Positions 25,027-33,253 of a DNA stretch of 64,000 bases are shown piece by piece. Source of the stretch: Streptomyces sp. NBC_01485 (GTDB lineage: Bacteria > Actinomycetota > Actinomycetes > Streptomycetales > Streptomycetaceae); assembly GCF_036227125.1 (NCBI RefSeq), contig NZ_CP109435.1:7626001-7690000 (forward strand). The letters are read 5' to 3'. A program made the translations under genes and the position numbers. Positions within the stretch are counted from its first letter, which is position 1; every line of letters starts with the position of its first letter. The notes below the pieces were generated by a model, which made no database searches, was not told where the DNA came from, and saw only the letters and a program-made list of their open reading frames with translations.

Positions 25027-25298
25027 GCTGAACTGAGCTGAACCGGTTCTGGGTGCGTTGCGAGGAGGGGGTCCCGCACGGCTCGTGCGGTGCGTAGCCC
25101 GGCCGTGTGACGTGCCGCGCCGAAATCGGCGGCGCAGCGTGCCGGTCGGTACGCCTCGCGGCGCGGGGTGCTTTCGTCTGGAGGCCGGGTGGGCGACGGC
25201 TCCTGTGTCTGTCCCGACGGCCGGCCGAGTGCCGGCCTTCCCCATGCGCGTCGCAGGTTTCCCGAGGGCGTGCCGTCCGAATCGGCCAAGGAGAGATC

Positions 25299-26138
25299 GT
25301 GGTGGCAGTGAAAGTCGAGAACCGCGGGACGACGTCAGCGCAGCTTCTCAAGGGCCAGAAGGCGCTGGTCACCGGTGCCAACTCGGGGATCGGCCTGGCG
25401 ACCGCCGTCGCCCTGGGCCGGGCCGGGGCGGACGTCGTGGTGAACTACGTCGTCGGTGAGCACGAGGCGGACAACGTCGTGAAGGAGATCGAGAGCTTCG
25501 GCGTCCGCGCCTACGCCCACGAGGCCGATGTGTCCGACGAGGACCAGGTGACCGCCATGGTCGCGCGGATGGTCGAGGAGTTCGGCACCATCGACATCAT
25601 GGTGGCCAACGCGGGCCTCCAGCGGGACGCGGCCCTGACGGAGATGACGCTCGCCCAGTGGCAGAAGGTCATCGACGTCAACCTGACCGGCCAGTTCCTG
25701 TGCGCGCGGGAGGCCGCCAAGGAGTTCATCCGGCGCGGTGTGGTGGAGGAGGTCTCCCGTTCGGCGGGAAAGATCATCTGCATGAGCTCGGTCCACCAGA
25801 TCGTCCCGTGGGCGGGGCACGTGAACTACGCCTCCTCCAAGGGCGGTGTGGGCATGCTGATGCAGACCCTCGCCCAGGAGCTGGCCCCGAAGCGGATCAG
25901 GGTCAACGCGGTGGCGCCCGGCGCCATCCGCACGCCGATCAACCGCGACGCCTGGTCCACCCCCGAGGCCGAGGCCGACCTGCTGCGCCTGATCCCGTAC
26001 CGCCGCGTGGGCGACCCGGACGACATCGCCAACGCCGTCGTCGCCGTGGCGTCCGACCTGCTCGACTACGTCGTCGGCACCACCCTCTACGTCGACGGCG
26101 GCATGACGCTCTTCCCCGGCTTCGCCACCGGAGGCTGA
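25299..26138 (+). CDS. SDR-family oxidoreductase (glucose 1-dehydrogenase-like)
   Basis: The 279-residue classical SDR has the cofactor motif T-G-A-N-S-G-I-G at about 27-34, N-A-G-L-Q near 107, catalytic Ser in C-M-S-S-V-H-Q, and the Y-x-x-x-K pair in N-Y-A-S-S-K. The C-terminal D-G-G-M-T-L-F-P-G-F is typical of glucose 1-dehydrogenase-annotated members. AAGGAGAG precedes two adjacent GTG codons (25299 and 25302), either of which may start. It lies 6 bp before the NDH-2 gene, so NADH made by this enzyme could feed directly into the respiratory genes downstream (inference). Confidence 0.88.
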   Translation: MVAVKVENRGTTSAQLLKGQKALVTGANSGIGLATAVALGRAGADVVVNYVVGEHEADNVVKEIESFGVRAYAHEADVSDEDQVTAMVARMVEEFGTIDIMVANAGLQRDAALTEMTLAQWQKVIDVNLTGQFLCAREAAKEFIRRGVVEEVSRSAGKIICMSSVHQIVPWAGHVNYASSKGGVGMLMQTLAQELAPKRIRVNAVAPGAIRTPINRDAWSTPEAEADLLRLIPYRRVGDPDDIANAVVAVASDLLDYVVGTTLYVDGGMTLFPGFATGG

Positions 26139-26144
26139 ACTCCG

Positions 26145-27467
26145 ATGCAGGATCACGTCACGCCCCGCCGGGTGGTGATCCTCGGCGGAGGGTTCGCGGG
26201 GCTGTTCGCCGCCCGTGCCCTGCGGAAGTCACCGGTCGCGGTGACCGTGGTCGACCGCCGCGCCCACCACCTCTTCCAACCGCTGCTGTACCAGTGCGCC
26301 TCCGGGATCCTGTCCGAGGGGCAGATCGCGCAACCGCTTCGCGCGGTCCTGCGGCGCCACCACAACGTGCGCTGCGTGCTGGCCGAAGCCACCGACGTGG
26401 ACGCGGGCGCCCGGCTGGTCCACGCCCGGCGGCCCGACGGCGCAGCCCTCGCGCTGCCGTACGACGATCTGATCGTCGCGGTGGGCATGCGCCAGTCCTA
26501 CTTCGGGCACGACGAGTTCGCCGCGCACGCCCCCGGCATGAAGACCCTGGACGACGCGCTGGACATCCGCCGACGGATCTACCGGGCGTTCGAGATGGCC
26601 GAGACGGCCGCGGACGAACGGGAGCGGCGGCAGTGGCTCACCTTCGCACTCGTCGGCGGTGGGCCGACCGGTGTCGAACTCGCGGGACAGATCCGGGAGA
26701 TCGCCGGCCACACGCTCGACCGGGAGTTTCAGCGGATCGATTCCGCCAAGGCCCGGGTGCTGCTCTTCGAGGGGTCCGACGCGGTGCTGGGCGCGTTCGG
26801 CCCGCGACTGGCCCACCGCGCGGCCCGGACCCTGCAGGATCTCGGAGTGGAACTCCACCTGGGCACGATGGTCACCGACCTCGACGCGCACGGCCTGACC
26901 GTACGAGACCATGACGGCGCGACGACCCGCTTCGACGCGCGCACCGTGCTGTGGACGGCGGGCGTCGAGGCGCCGCCGATCGCCGCCGCGCTGGCCCGGG
27001 CGACCGGCGCCGAACAGGACCGGGCCGGACGCATCCTCGTCGAACCCGACCTCACCGTCCCCGGCCATCCGGAGATCCGCGTCACGGGTGACGTGATGAG
27101 TCTGAACCGGCTGCCGGGACTGGCCGAGGTCGCCATGCAGTCGGGCGCGTACGCCGGCCGGAGTGTGCGCCACGTCGTCGAGGGCAGGACGAAGAAGCCG
27201 AAGCCCTTCAGATACGTGGATCTCGGCAGCGCCGCCTACATCTCCCGCGGCCGGGCCGTCGTCAAGGCCGGTCCGCTGCATCTGTCGGGCTTCACCGGCT
27301 GGCTCGCCTGGCTCTTCATCCACCTGGCCTTCCTCACCGGCTTCCGCAGCAGGCTGGGAGCGGTGCTCAGCTGGTCCGTCGCCTTCGCCACGGGCTCGCG
27401 CCGCGAGCGCGCCTTCACCATGCCCGACGCCGACGCGCCGACGGCCCAGGCACCCCCGTCGCCCTGA
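26145..27467 (+). CDS. ndh: type II NADH:quinone oxidoreductase
   Basis: The 440-residue flavoprotein has FAD-binding V-V-I-L-G-G-G-F-A-G-L-F-A-A at 10-23 and F-Q-P-L-L-Y-Q-C-A-S-G-I-L typical of NDH-2 near 45. The NAD-binding F-A-L-V-G-G-G-P-T-G-V-E-L-A-G is near 167, and a second FAD contact sits in V-T-G-D-V-M-S-L. An amphipathic/hydrophobic C-terminal region (about 385-420) would dock it on the membrane. It oxidises NADH and reduces menaquinone without pumping protons. It lies between the SDR and cydAB. Confidence 0.92.
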   Translation: MQDHVTPRRVVILGGGFAGLFAARALRKSPVAVTVVDRRAHHLFQPLLYQCASGILSEGQIAQPLRAVLRRHHNVRCVLAEATDVDAGARLVHARRPDGAALALPYDDLIVAVGMRQSYFGHDEFAAHAPGMKTLDDALDIRRRIYRAFEMAETAADERERRQWLTFALVGGGPTGVELAGQIREIAGHTLDREFQRIDSAKARVLLFEGSDAVLGAFGPRLAHRAARTLQDLGVELHLGTMVTDLDAHGLTVRDHDGATTRFDARTVLWTAGVEAPPIAAALARATGAEQDRAGRILVEPDLTVPGHPEIRVTGDVMSLNRLPGLAEVAMQSGAYAGRSVRHVVEGRTKKPKPFRYVDLGSAAYISRGRAVVKAGPLHLSGFTGWLAWLFIHLAFLTGFRSRLGAVLSWSVAFATGSRRERAFTMPDADAPTAQAPPSP

Positions 27468-27554
27468 GGAGCGCCCCGGCCGCACCCCCTCCACGTCCCT
27501 CCCTCCTCAGCCCCGCCCCCCTCCCTCCCCGCAGGGCAGACCATCGAGGCGCAC

Positions 27555-29042
27555 ATGCTCAGCACCGCCGTCCTTGTGGCGAACAGCACCCCGGCCCAAC
27601 TCCTGCCGGCCCGAGAGCTGATGGCCTTCACCCTGGCCTCGCACATCCTGCTGGTTCCGTTCGGTGTGGCACTGCCGTTCATCACTCTGCTGATGCACCA
27701 CCGGGCGCTGCGTCGCAATGACCCGGTCGCCCTCACACTCGCCCGGCGCTGGTCGGCGGTGATGGCCGTGCAGTTCGCCATCGGCGTCGTCACCGGCACC
27801 GTGCTGTCCTTCGAGTTCGGCCTGCTGTGGCCCGGCATGATGGGCCGCTGGGGAGACGTCTTCGGCCTCGGGTTCGGCATCGAGGCGTGGGCGTTCTTCC
27901 TGGAGGCCGTCCTGATCGCGATCTACCTCTACGGCTGGCGCCGGCTCAAGCCCTGGACCCACTTCTGGCTCGCCGTACCGCTGCCGCTGGCCGCCCTGAT
28001 GGGGGCGTTCGGCATCATCGCGGCCAACTCCTGGATGAACACCCCCCAGGGGTTCAGCCTCGACGCCCAGGGCAAGCCGATCCACGTCGACGTGCGACAG
28101 GCGATCTTCACCCCGATGTTCGGCCCGGAGTACTGGCACTTCGTGGTCGCGATGCTCCTGACCGCCGGGTACGTGGTCGCCGGCGTGTACGCGGTCGGCT
28201 GGCTGCGCGGCCGCCGCGACCGCTACCACCGGCTCGGCTTCACCGTGCCGTTCACGGTCGCCGCGGTCCTCACGCCGGTCCAGTTCATGCTCGGCGACTC
28301 CGCCGCGCGCGCCGTCTTCCACAAGCAGCCGATCAAGTTCGCCGCCACGGAGATCGTCTGGAAGACCGACACCCACGTACCGGAGTACATGTTCGGGCGG
28401 CTGCATCCCGACGGGACGATCTCCGGCGGCCTCAAGATCCCCCAACTGGACTCGATCCTCGCCGGATTCAGCCCCGACACCAAGGTGACGGGCCTGTCGT
28501 CGGTCGCCGCGAGCGACCGCCCGACGGCGACTCAGGCCACCATCGCCCACTGGGCCTTCGACATCATGGTCACCGTCGGCAGCCTGTTGATCCTGCTCGC
28601 GCTCTGGTACGCCTGGTCCTGGTGGCGACACCGGGACAACCCGCGCGGCCGCTGGTTCTACCGCTGCGCCGCGCTCGCGGGAGCCGCCTGCCTGGTCACC
28701 GTGGAGTGCGGCTGGATCACCACGGAGGTCGGCCGCCAGCCCTGGATCGTCTACCAGCACATGCGGGTCTCGGAGGCGGTGACCGACACGCGCGCCGGAT
28801 CGCTGTGGGCGATGCTCGGCATCGTCGTCGTCGTGTACGTGACCGTCTTCGGCGCGTTCCTCGCGGTCGTCCTGAAGATGCGCACCCGCTGGCGCATCGC
28901 CGACGAGGGCACGGCCGCCGCGCGCGCCGAACTCCCCCCGGAGACCGACACCCCGTACGGGCCCAGAAGCGAGCCCGAGCCCGCGGCCGCCCAGGCCGCG
29001 CCCGGCGGCGGGTCCGACCACACCCCTGGCGGTGCGTCGTGA
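27555..29042 (+). CDS. cydA: cytochrome bd ubiquinol oxidase subunit I
   Basis: The 495-residue CydA has nine hydrophobic segments. His30 (L-A-S-H-I-L-L-V) is the conserved N-terminal haem ligand, G-I-E-A-W-A-F-F carries the conserved Glu near 115, and the signature G-W-I-T-T-E-V-G-R-Q-P-W-I-V-Y lies near 395. The Q-loop between the fifth and sixth blocks is short, as in the CIO/short-loop group. It oxidises menaquinol and reduces O2 with high affinity. It is preceded by 87 bp of very C/T-rich DNA after ndh. The cydB start overlaps its stop. Confidence 0.95.
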   Translation: MLSTAVLVANSTPAQLLPARELMAFTLASHILLVPFGVALPFITLLMHHRALRRNDPVALTLARRWSAVMAVQFAIGVVTGTVLSFEFGLLWPGMMGRWGDVFGLGFGIEAWAFFLEAVLIAIYLYGWRRLKPWTHFWLAVPLPLAALMGAFGIIAANSWMNTPQGFSLDAQGKPIHVDVRQAIFTPMFGPEYWHFVVAMLLTAGYVVAGVYAVGWLRGRRDRYHRLGFTVPFTVAAVLTPVQFMLGDSAARAVFHKQPIKFAATEIVWKTDTHVPEYMFGRLHPDGTISGGLKIPQLDSILAGFSPDTKVTGLSSVAASDRPTATQATIAHWAFDIMVTVGSLLILLALWYAWSWWRHRDNPRGRWFYRCAALAGAACLVTVECGWITTEVGRQPWIVYQHMRVSEAVTDTRAGSLWAMLGIVVVVYVTVFGAFLAVVLKMRTRWRIADEGTAAARAELPPETDTPYGPRSEPEPAAAQAAPGGGSDHTPGGAS

Positions 29043-30082
29043 TGGCCGACTTCATCGCATGGGTGCTGGTGCTCGCGATCGCCGCCTACGCCTGCGCCGG
29101 AGGCACCGACTACGGCGCGGGCTTCTGGGACCTCATGGCCGGCGGCGCGGAGCGCGGCAAGCGGCCCCGCTGGCTCGTCGACCACGCCATGGCGCCGGTC
29201 TGGGAGGTCAACAACGTCTGGTTGATCTTCGTTCTGGTCATCATGTGGACCGGCTTCCCGACGATGTTCCAGGCCGTCTTCTCCGCGATGTGGCTGCCGC
29301 TCGCCCTCGCCGCCGTCGGCCTGGTGCTGCGCGGCGCCGGGTTCGCCCTGCGCAAGCCGTCCCGCCGCCTGGCCCAACGGCGGATCTACGGCGCGGTGTT
29401 CGCCGTCTCGTCACTGGTGACGCCGTTCTTCCTCGGAACGGTGCTCGGCGGCATCGCCTCCGGCCGGGTCGAGGTCGGCACGACCGCCTCCGCGGACGCC
29501 TGGGCCAACGGCACCTCCGTCCTCGTAGGGCTGCTGGCCATCGCCGCCACCGCCTTCCTCGGCGCGGTGTTCCTCTGTTCCGACGCCCTGCGGTTCGGCG
29601 CGCACGATCTCGTCGACTACTTCCGCCTGCGGGCGCTGATCGCCTTCGGCGCCGTCGTGGTCCTCGCGCTCATCGGCCTGCCCGTCACCCACGACGACGC
29701 CCGGTACGTCTGGGACGGCCTCACCGGGGGCTGGGGGCTGGCGCTGGTCGTCCTGGCCGCGGTCTGCGGTCTGGCCACGGTGCTGCTTCTGCTGCGCCGG
29801 TCCCACGGCTGGTCCCGCTACTCCTCGGTGGCGAGCGTCGCCCTGGTCGTCGGCGCCTGGGGCTTCGCGCAGCGCCCCTACGCGCTGCCCACCTCGCTGA
29901 CGGTGGCCGAAGCGGCCGGCGCCGCGCACACCCTGCGCTGGCTGATGATCGTCACCGGCATCGCGATCGTGCTGGTCGGTCCGGCGCTGGTGCTGCTCTA
30001 CCGGCTCGACACCATGGGTGAGCTGGAGGAGCTCACCGACGCCGACACACGGGCCGCCAGAACACCCGGCGACAACCTGTAG
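29042..30082 (+). CDS. cydB: cytochrome bd ubiquinol oxidase subunit II
   Basis: The 346-residue CydB has about eight TM helices. The conserved opening Y-A-C-A-G-G-T-D-Y-G-A-G-F-W-D-L is followed by W-E-V-N-N-V-W-L-I-F and A-W-G-F-A-Q-R-P-Y. The ATG at 29042 shares a base with the cydA stop (TGATG), so the two are translationally coupled. cydDC assembly genes are not in the window. The 11-bp gap to the convergent GMC gene leaves no visible terminator. Confidence 0.95.
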   Translation: MADFIAWVLVLAIAAYACAGGTDYGAGFWDLMAGGAERGKRPRWLVDHAMAPVWEVNNVWLIFVLVIMWTGFPTMFQAVFSAMWLPLALAAVGLVLRGAGFALRKPSRRLAQRRIYGAVFAVSSLVTPFFLGTVLGGIASGRVEVGTTASADAWANGTSVLVGLLAIAATAFLGAVFLCSDALRFGAHDLVDYFRLRALIAFGAVVVLALIGLPVTHDDARYVWDGLTGGWGLALVVLAAVCGLATVLLLLRRSHGWSRYSSVASVALVVGAWGFAQRPYALPTSLTVAEAAGAAHTLRWLMIVTGIAIVLVGPALVLLYRLDTMGELEELTDADTRAARTPGDNL

Positions 30083-30093
30083 CGACGTCCCCG

Positions 30094-31674
30094 TCAGCCC
30101 AGGCGGGCGGCGATGTGGTCGCCGACCCGCAGGGCGTTGGCGATGGCGGTCAGGGACGGGTTCACCGCGCCGATGCTGGGGAAGAAGCTGGTGTCCACGA
30201 CGTAGAGGTTGTCGAGGTCGTGGGCCTTGCAGTTGACGTCGAGGGCCGAACTGCGCGGGTCGTCGCCGAACCGCACGGTGCCGGCCTGGTGCGCGGTGGC
30301 TCCGATCGGCATGCCTTTGTGCAGGTAGATGCTGTGATCCAGCAGATGGTGCTCGTGCATGCCCAGGTGCCCGAGCATCCCCCGCAGCTTGTGCTGGAGG
30401 CGCTTCAACCCGGCCACGTTGTTCTTCTCGTCGAGCGCCAGGTGGATGGCGTCGTCCTGGTCGAGGGTGACGCGGCTCCCGGGCAGCGGAAGATCCTCGC
30501 CGCACAGCCAGAAGTCGACGGCGTGGTGCGCCAGTACCTCGAAGGGCATGTCGGGCGTGACGGCGCCGGCCCAGCGCGGCGCCTCGCCGTGGATCTGGTC
30601 GGCGTCCGACTTGCCGAGCATCTGGATGCCGCCGAGCGGATACTCCCAGTCGTCCGCGCCCAGGTACCAGTCGTTCAGCGCCAGGGTCTTCTGGAACCTG
30701 GTGGGGTTCGGTTCCTTCGACACCGCCATCAGCGCCAGGTTGTTGTGCCGCATGTAGTGGCGTCCCACCACGTCCGAGCTGTTGGCCAGCCCGCCGGGGT
30801 GCTTGTCGTTGGCCGAACGCAGCAGCAGGACGGCGGAGTTGACCGCGCCGGCCGCGACCACCACGATGTCGGCGCTGAACCCCTCGGTCACTCCGTTCCG
30901 GAGCTCGGCGACGACTCTGGTGACGGTGCGTCCGGTCGGGTCGGTCTCCAGGCGGCGCACGTTGGCGTCGGTCACCATCGTGACGTTGTCGTACCTGAGC
31001 GCCGGGTCGACGCAGATCACCTGCGCGTCGGACTTCGCGCCCACCAGGCAGGGGAAGCCGTCGACCCGGTCGCAGCGGATGCAGACGCTGTCATGGGCGG
31101 CCCGGCCGTGCTCGTCCTGGGTGAGGTTCACGCCGATCGGCAGGTGGAACGGGTGCAGCCCGGCCTTCCCCAGATCGTCGCTGAGCTGCTGGATGCGCGC
31201 CTCGTGCTCGACCGGCGGGTAGGCGTACTGCGCGCTGGTCGGCCCTCCGGTGGGGTCCTCGCCGTGCCGGCCGTGCACCAGGTAGAGGTGCTCGGCCTGG
31301 GTGTAGTACGGCTCCAGGTCCTCGTAGCGGATCGGCCAGGCAGGGGAGATGCCGTCGTGGTGGCGCAGTTCGCCGAAGTCCTCGGGCCGGAGGCGGAAGA
31401 GCGCGGCGCCGTAGAACTTGGTGTTGCCCCCGACGTAGTAGTTGACCTCCGGGGGGAACTCGTTGCCGTGCTTGTCGTACCAGAACTCGGGGGCGCGGTA
31501 CTTGCCCTTGACGAAGACGGCGGTGGAGTCCCAGTTGTCCCGCTCGCGTGGCAGGTAGCCGCCGCGTTCCAGGATCAGGACCCGTTTGCCGGTGGGGGCC
31601 AGCCGGTGGGCGAGCGTACCGCCGCCCGCTCCCGTACCGATGACGATGACGTCGTAGTGCTGATCGTCGGTCAT
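30094..31674 (-). CDS. GMC-family oxidoreductase
   Basis: The 526-residue FAD enzyme has D-V-I-V-I-G-T-G-A-G-G-G-T-L-A-H-R-L at 8-25, L-I-L-E-R-G-G near 32-40 and the N-T-K-F-Y-G-A-A-L-F-R-L GMC segment near 80. The C-terminal catalytic region has H-Q-A-G-T-V-R-F-G and N-P-S-L-T-A-I-A-N-A. Substrates of this class are sugars, alcohols or cholines. With gluconokinase and a GH15 enzyme upstream, glucose or gluconate oxidation is a reasonable guess. No Tat or Sec signal is seen. Start ATG 31674; the 15-codon upstream extension lacks support. Confidence 0.85.
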   Translation of the reverse strand: MTDDQHYDVIVIGTGAGGGTLAHRLAPTGKRVLILERGGYLPRERDNWDSTAVFVKGKYRAPEFWYDKHGNEFPPEVNYYVGGNTKFYGAALFRLRPEDFGELRHHDGISPAWPIRYEDLEPYYTQAEHLYLVHGRHGEDPTGGPTSAQYAYPPVEHEARIQQLSDDLGKAGLHPFHLPIGVNLTQDEHGRAAHDSVCIRCDRVDGFPCLVGAKSDAQVICVDPALRYDNVTMVTDANVRRLETDPTGRTVTRVVAELRNGVTEGFSADIVVVAAGAVNSAVLLLRSANDKHPGGLANSSDVVGRHYMRHNNLALMAVSKEPNPTRFQKTLALNDWYLGADDWEYPLGGIQMLGKSDADQIHGEAPRWAGAVTPDMPFEVLAHHAVDFWLCGEDLPLPGSRVTLDQDDAIHLALDEKNNVAGLKRLQHKLRGMLGHLGMHEHHLLDHSIYLHKGMPIGATAHQAGTVRFGDDPRSSALDVNCKAHDLDNLYVVDTSFFPSIGAVNPSLTAIANALRVGDHIAARLG

Positions 31675-31793
31675 GAGAGGGTCCCGTTCCAGGAGTCGTA
31701 CAGTCGGAACATTCGGCACCGATTACCAAGCTATCGGGTGGGCCGGGTGGCTGCGACCCGGCGGAGTCGAACGGGCGTGCGGCCACCGTGCGG

Positions 31794-32309
31794 TCACCTC
31801 GTGTTCCGTACGGCGTGCACCGCCTGGTCGACGATGGTCCGCGGGTCGGCCACCGCGGCGACGGTCAGGCCGGGCTCGTCCGGCCGCAGCGGTTCGAGGG
31901 CGGCGTACTGGGAGTCCACCAGCCGGGCGGGCATGAAGTGGTCCACACGGCCCGCGACCCGCCGGTCGGCCGTCGCGCGGTCGAGCGCCAGATACAGGAA
32001 CCACGCGCCCGCGCCCGCCCTGCGCAACAGATCCCGGTACTCGCGCTTGAGGGCCGAGCACGCCACCACCCCGCCCCGGCCGGTGTCGGTCGCCTCCCGG
32101 ATCCATTCGGCGACGGACAGCAGCCACGGCCGCCTGTCCTCGTCGTCGAGCGGGTGACCCGCGGCCATCTTGGCGCGGTTCGCGGCCGGGTGGACGTCGT
32201 CCGCCTCCAGGAAGGGCACCCTGAGCCGCCGCGCGAGCAGCGGTCCCACAGTCGACTTGCCCGATCCCGAGACCCCCATGACCACCACGACCGTGGGCGC
32301 CGGGGTCAC
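31794..32309 (-). CDS. gntK: gluconokinase
   Basis: The 171-residue P-loop kinase has V-M-G-V-S-G-S-G-K-S-T-V-G near 10-22, F-L-E-A-D-D-V-H-P near 34 and A-C-S-A-L-K-R-E-Y-R-D near 85-95. R-V-D-H-F-M-P-A-R-L-V-D-S-Q follows; all are hallmarks of GntK. It phosphorylates gluconate to 6-phosphogluconate, feeding the pentose phosphate pathway. The GTG start at 32309 overlaps the TGA of the cyclase-family gene (GTGA), indicating coupling. The GMC gene follows 119 bp later on the same strand. Confidence 0.93.
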   Translation of the reverse strand: MTPAPTVVVVMGVSGSGKSTVGPLLARRLRVPFLEADDVHPAANRAKMAAGHPLDDEDRRPWLLSVAEWIREATDTGRGGVVACSALKREYRDLLRRAGAGAWFLYLALDRATADRRVAGRVDHFMPARLVDSQYAALEPLRPDEPGLTVAAVADPRTIVDQAVHAVRNTR

Positions 32310-33250
32310 AGGACGGCGATCGGGTTGACCGGCGAGCCGGTGGCGTCCGGCAGTCTCAGCGGGGCGATCACGCAGAGGAACGACCAGCGTCCCTCCGCCT
32401 CGCAGACCGGGGCCAGGTCCTCGAACTGCAGGTAGTCCAGCAGGTGAAGGCCCATCGCGTGGACCGCCAGCACGTGCACGGGGAAGTCGACGCCCTCGGT
32501 GGAACTCGGGGCGGTGTCGTTGTTCCCGTCGCCGCCGAGCACGGCGACCCGCCGGTCCGCGAGGAACTCCAGCGCCGACGGGTGGAGCCCGGCGCGCTCA
32601 CGTGCCGCGTGCCACGCCCCGAGTTCGGCGCGGCGCCGACGGTGACCGACCCGGACGAACAGGAGGTCGCCCTCTCCGACGCGGAGGCGCTGGGCGCTCT
32701 CGGCCGCGGTGAGGTCGTCGGCGCTCACGTGATCACCCGGTTCGAGCCAGGACACGCCGCGCAGCCGCGGGACGTCCAGCAGCACGCCCCGTCCGACGAT
32801 CCCGTCGCGCGCCGCCTCGACGGAGAGCGCCGTGGCCCCGCCCGCCGTGACGCTGCTCGCGGACACGTCGCCGTGCAGTGTGCCGTCGTAGATCACGTGA
32901 CACAGGGCGTCGAGGTGGCTGTCGGCGTCGCCGTGCACGTTCATCGCGAAGCTGTCGAGCGCGAAGTGGAGCCCGCTGGAGGTGTCTTCCTCCGGCCGCC
33001 CGCTCATCCGGTGCTTCGCGGGCTCCGGGTTGTCCGGGCCGGGCCGCGTCTCCACCGGGGCGGCGAGCGTGACCGTCCGGCCGGTCCGCACCTCGCGGGT
33101 GGCGGCCAGCACCCGGGCGGGAGTGAGCGCGTCCAGCGCGCCCCGCTCACCCGCGGCCCAGGCGGCGCGCGAGCGCAGGCGCCGGTACAGCGCGCCGAAC
33201 TCGTCCTCGGTCAGCGGCGGCGGTCCTGCCGGACGGGCATGCGTGACCAT
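32306..33250 (-). CDS. cyclase-family metal hydrolase
   Basis: The 314-residue member of the cyclase/kynurenine-formamidase-like family carries the metal motif S-H-L-D-A-L-C-H (H-x-D-x-x-x-H) near 111-118, and G-G-D-G-N-N-D near 242. Relatives hydrolyse formamides, lactones or similar bonds, usually with Zn or Mn. Because it sits between a sugar-releasing GH15 and gluconokinase, a lactonase role in a glucose-to-gluconate route is attractive but unproven. ATG 33250 is 3 bp after the GH15 stop. Confidence 0.85.
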   Translation of the reverse strand: MVTHARPAGPPPLTEDEFGALYRRLRSRAAWAAGERGALDALTPARVLAATREVRTGRTVTLAAPVETRPGPDNPEPAKHRMSGRPEEDTSSGLHFALDSFAMNVHGDADSHLDALCHVIYDGTLHGDVSASSVTAGGATALSVEAARDGIVGRGVLLDVPRLRGVSWLEPGDHVSADDLTAAESAQRLRVGEGDLLFVRVGHRRRRAELGAWHAARERAGLHPSALEFLADRRVAVLGGDGNNDTAPSSTEGVDFPVHVLAVHAMGLHLLDYLQFEDLAPVCEAEGRWSFLCVIAPLRLPDATGSPVNPIAVL

Positions 33251-33253
33251 GGG

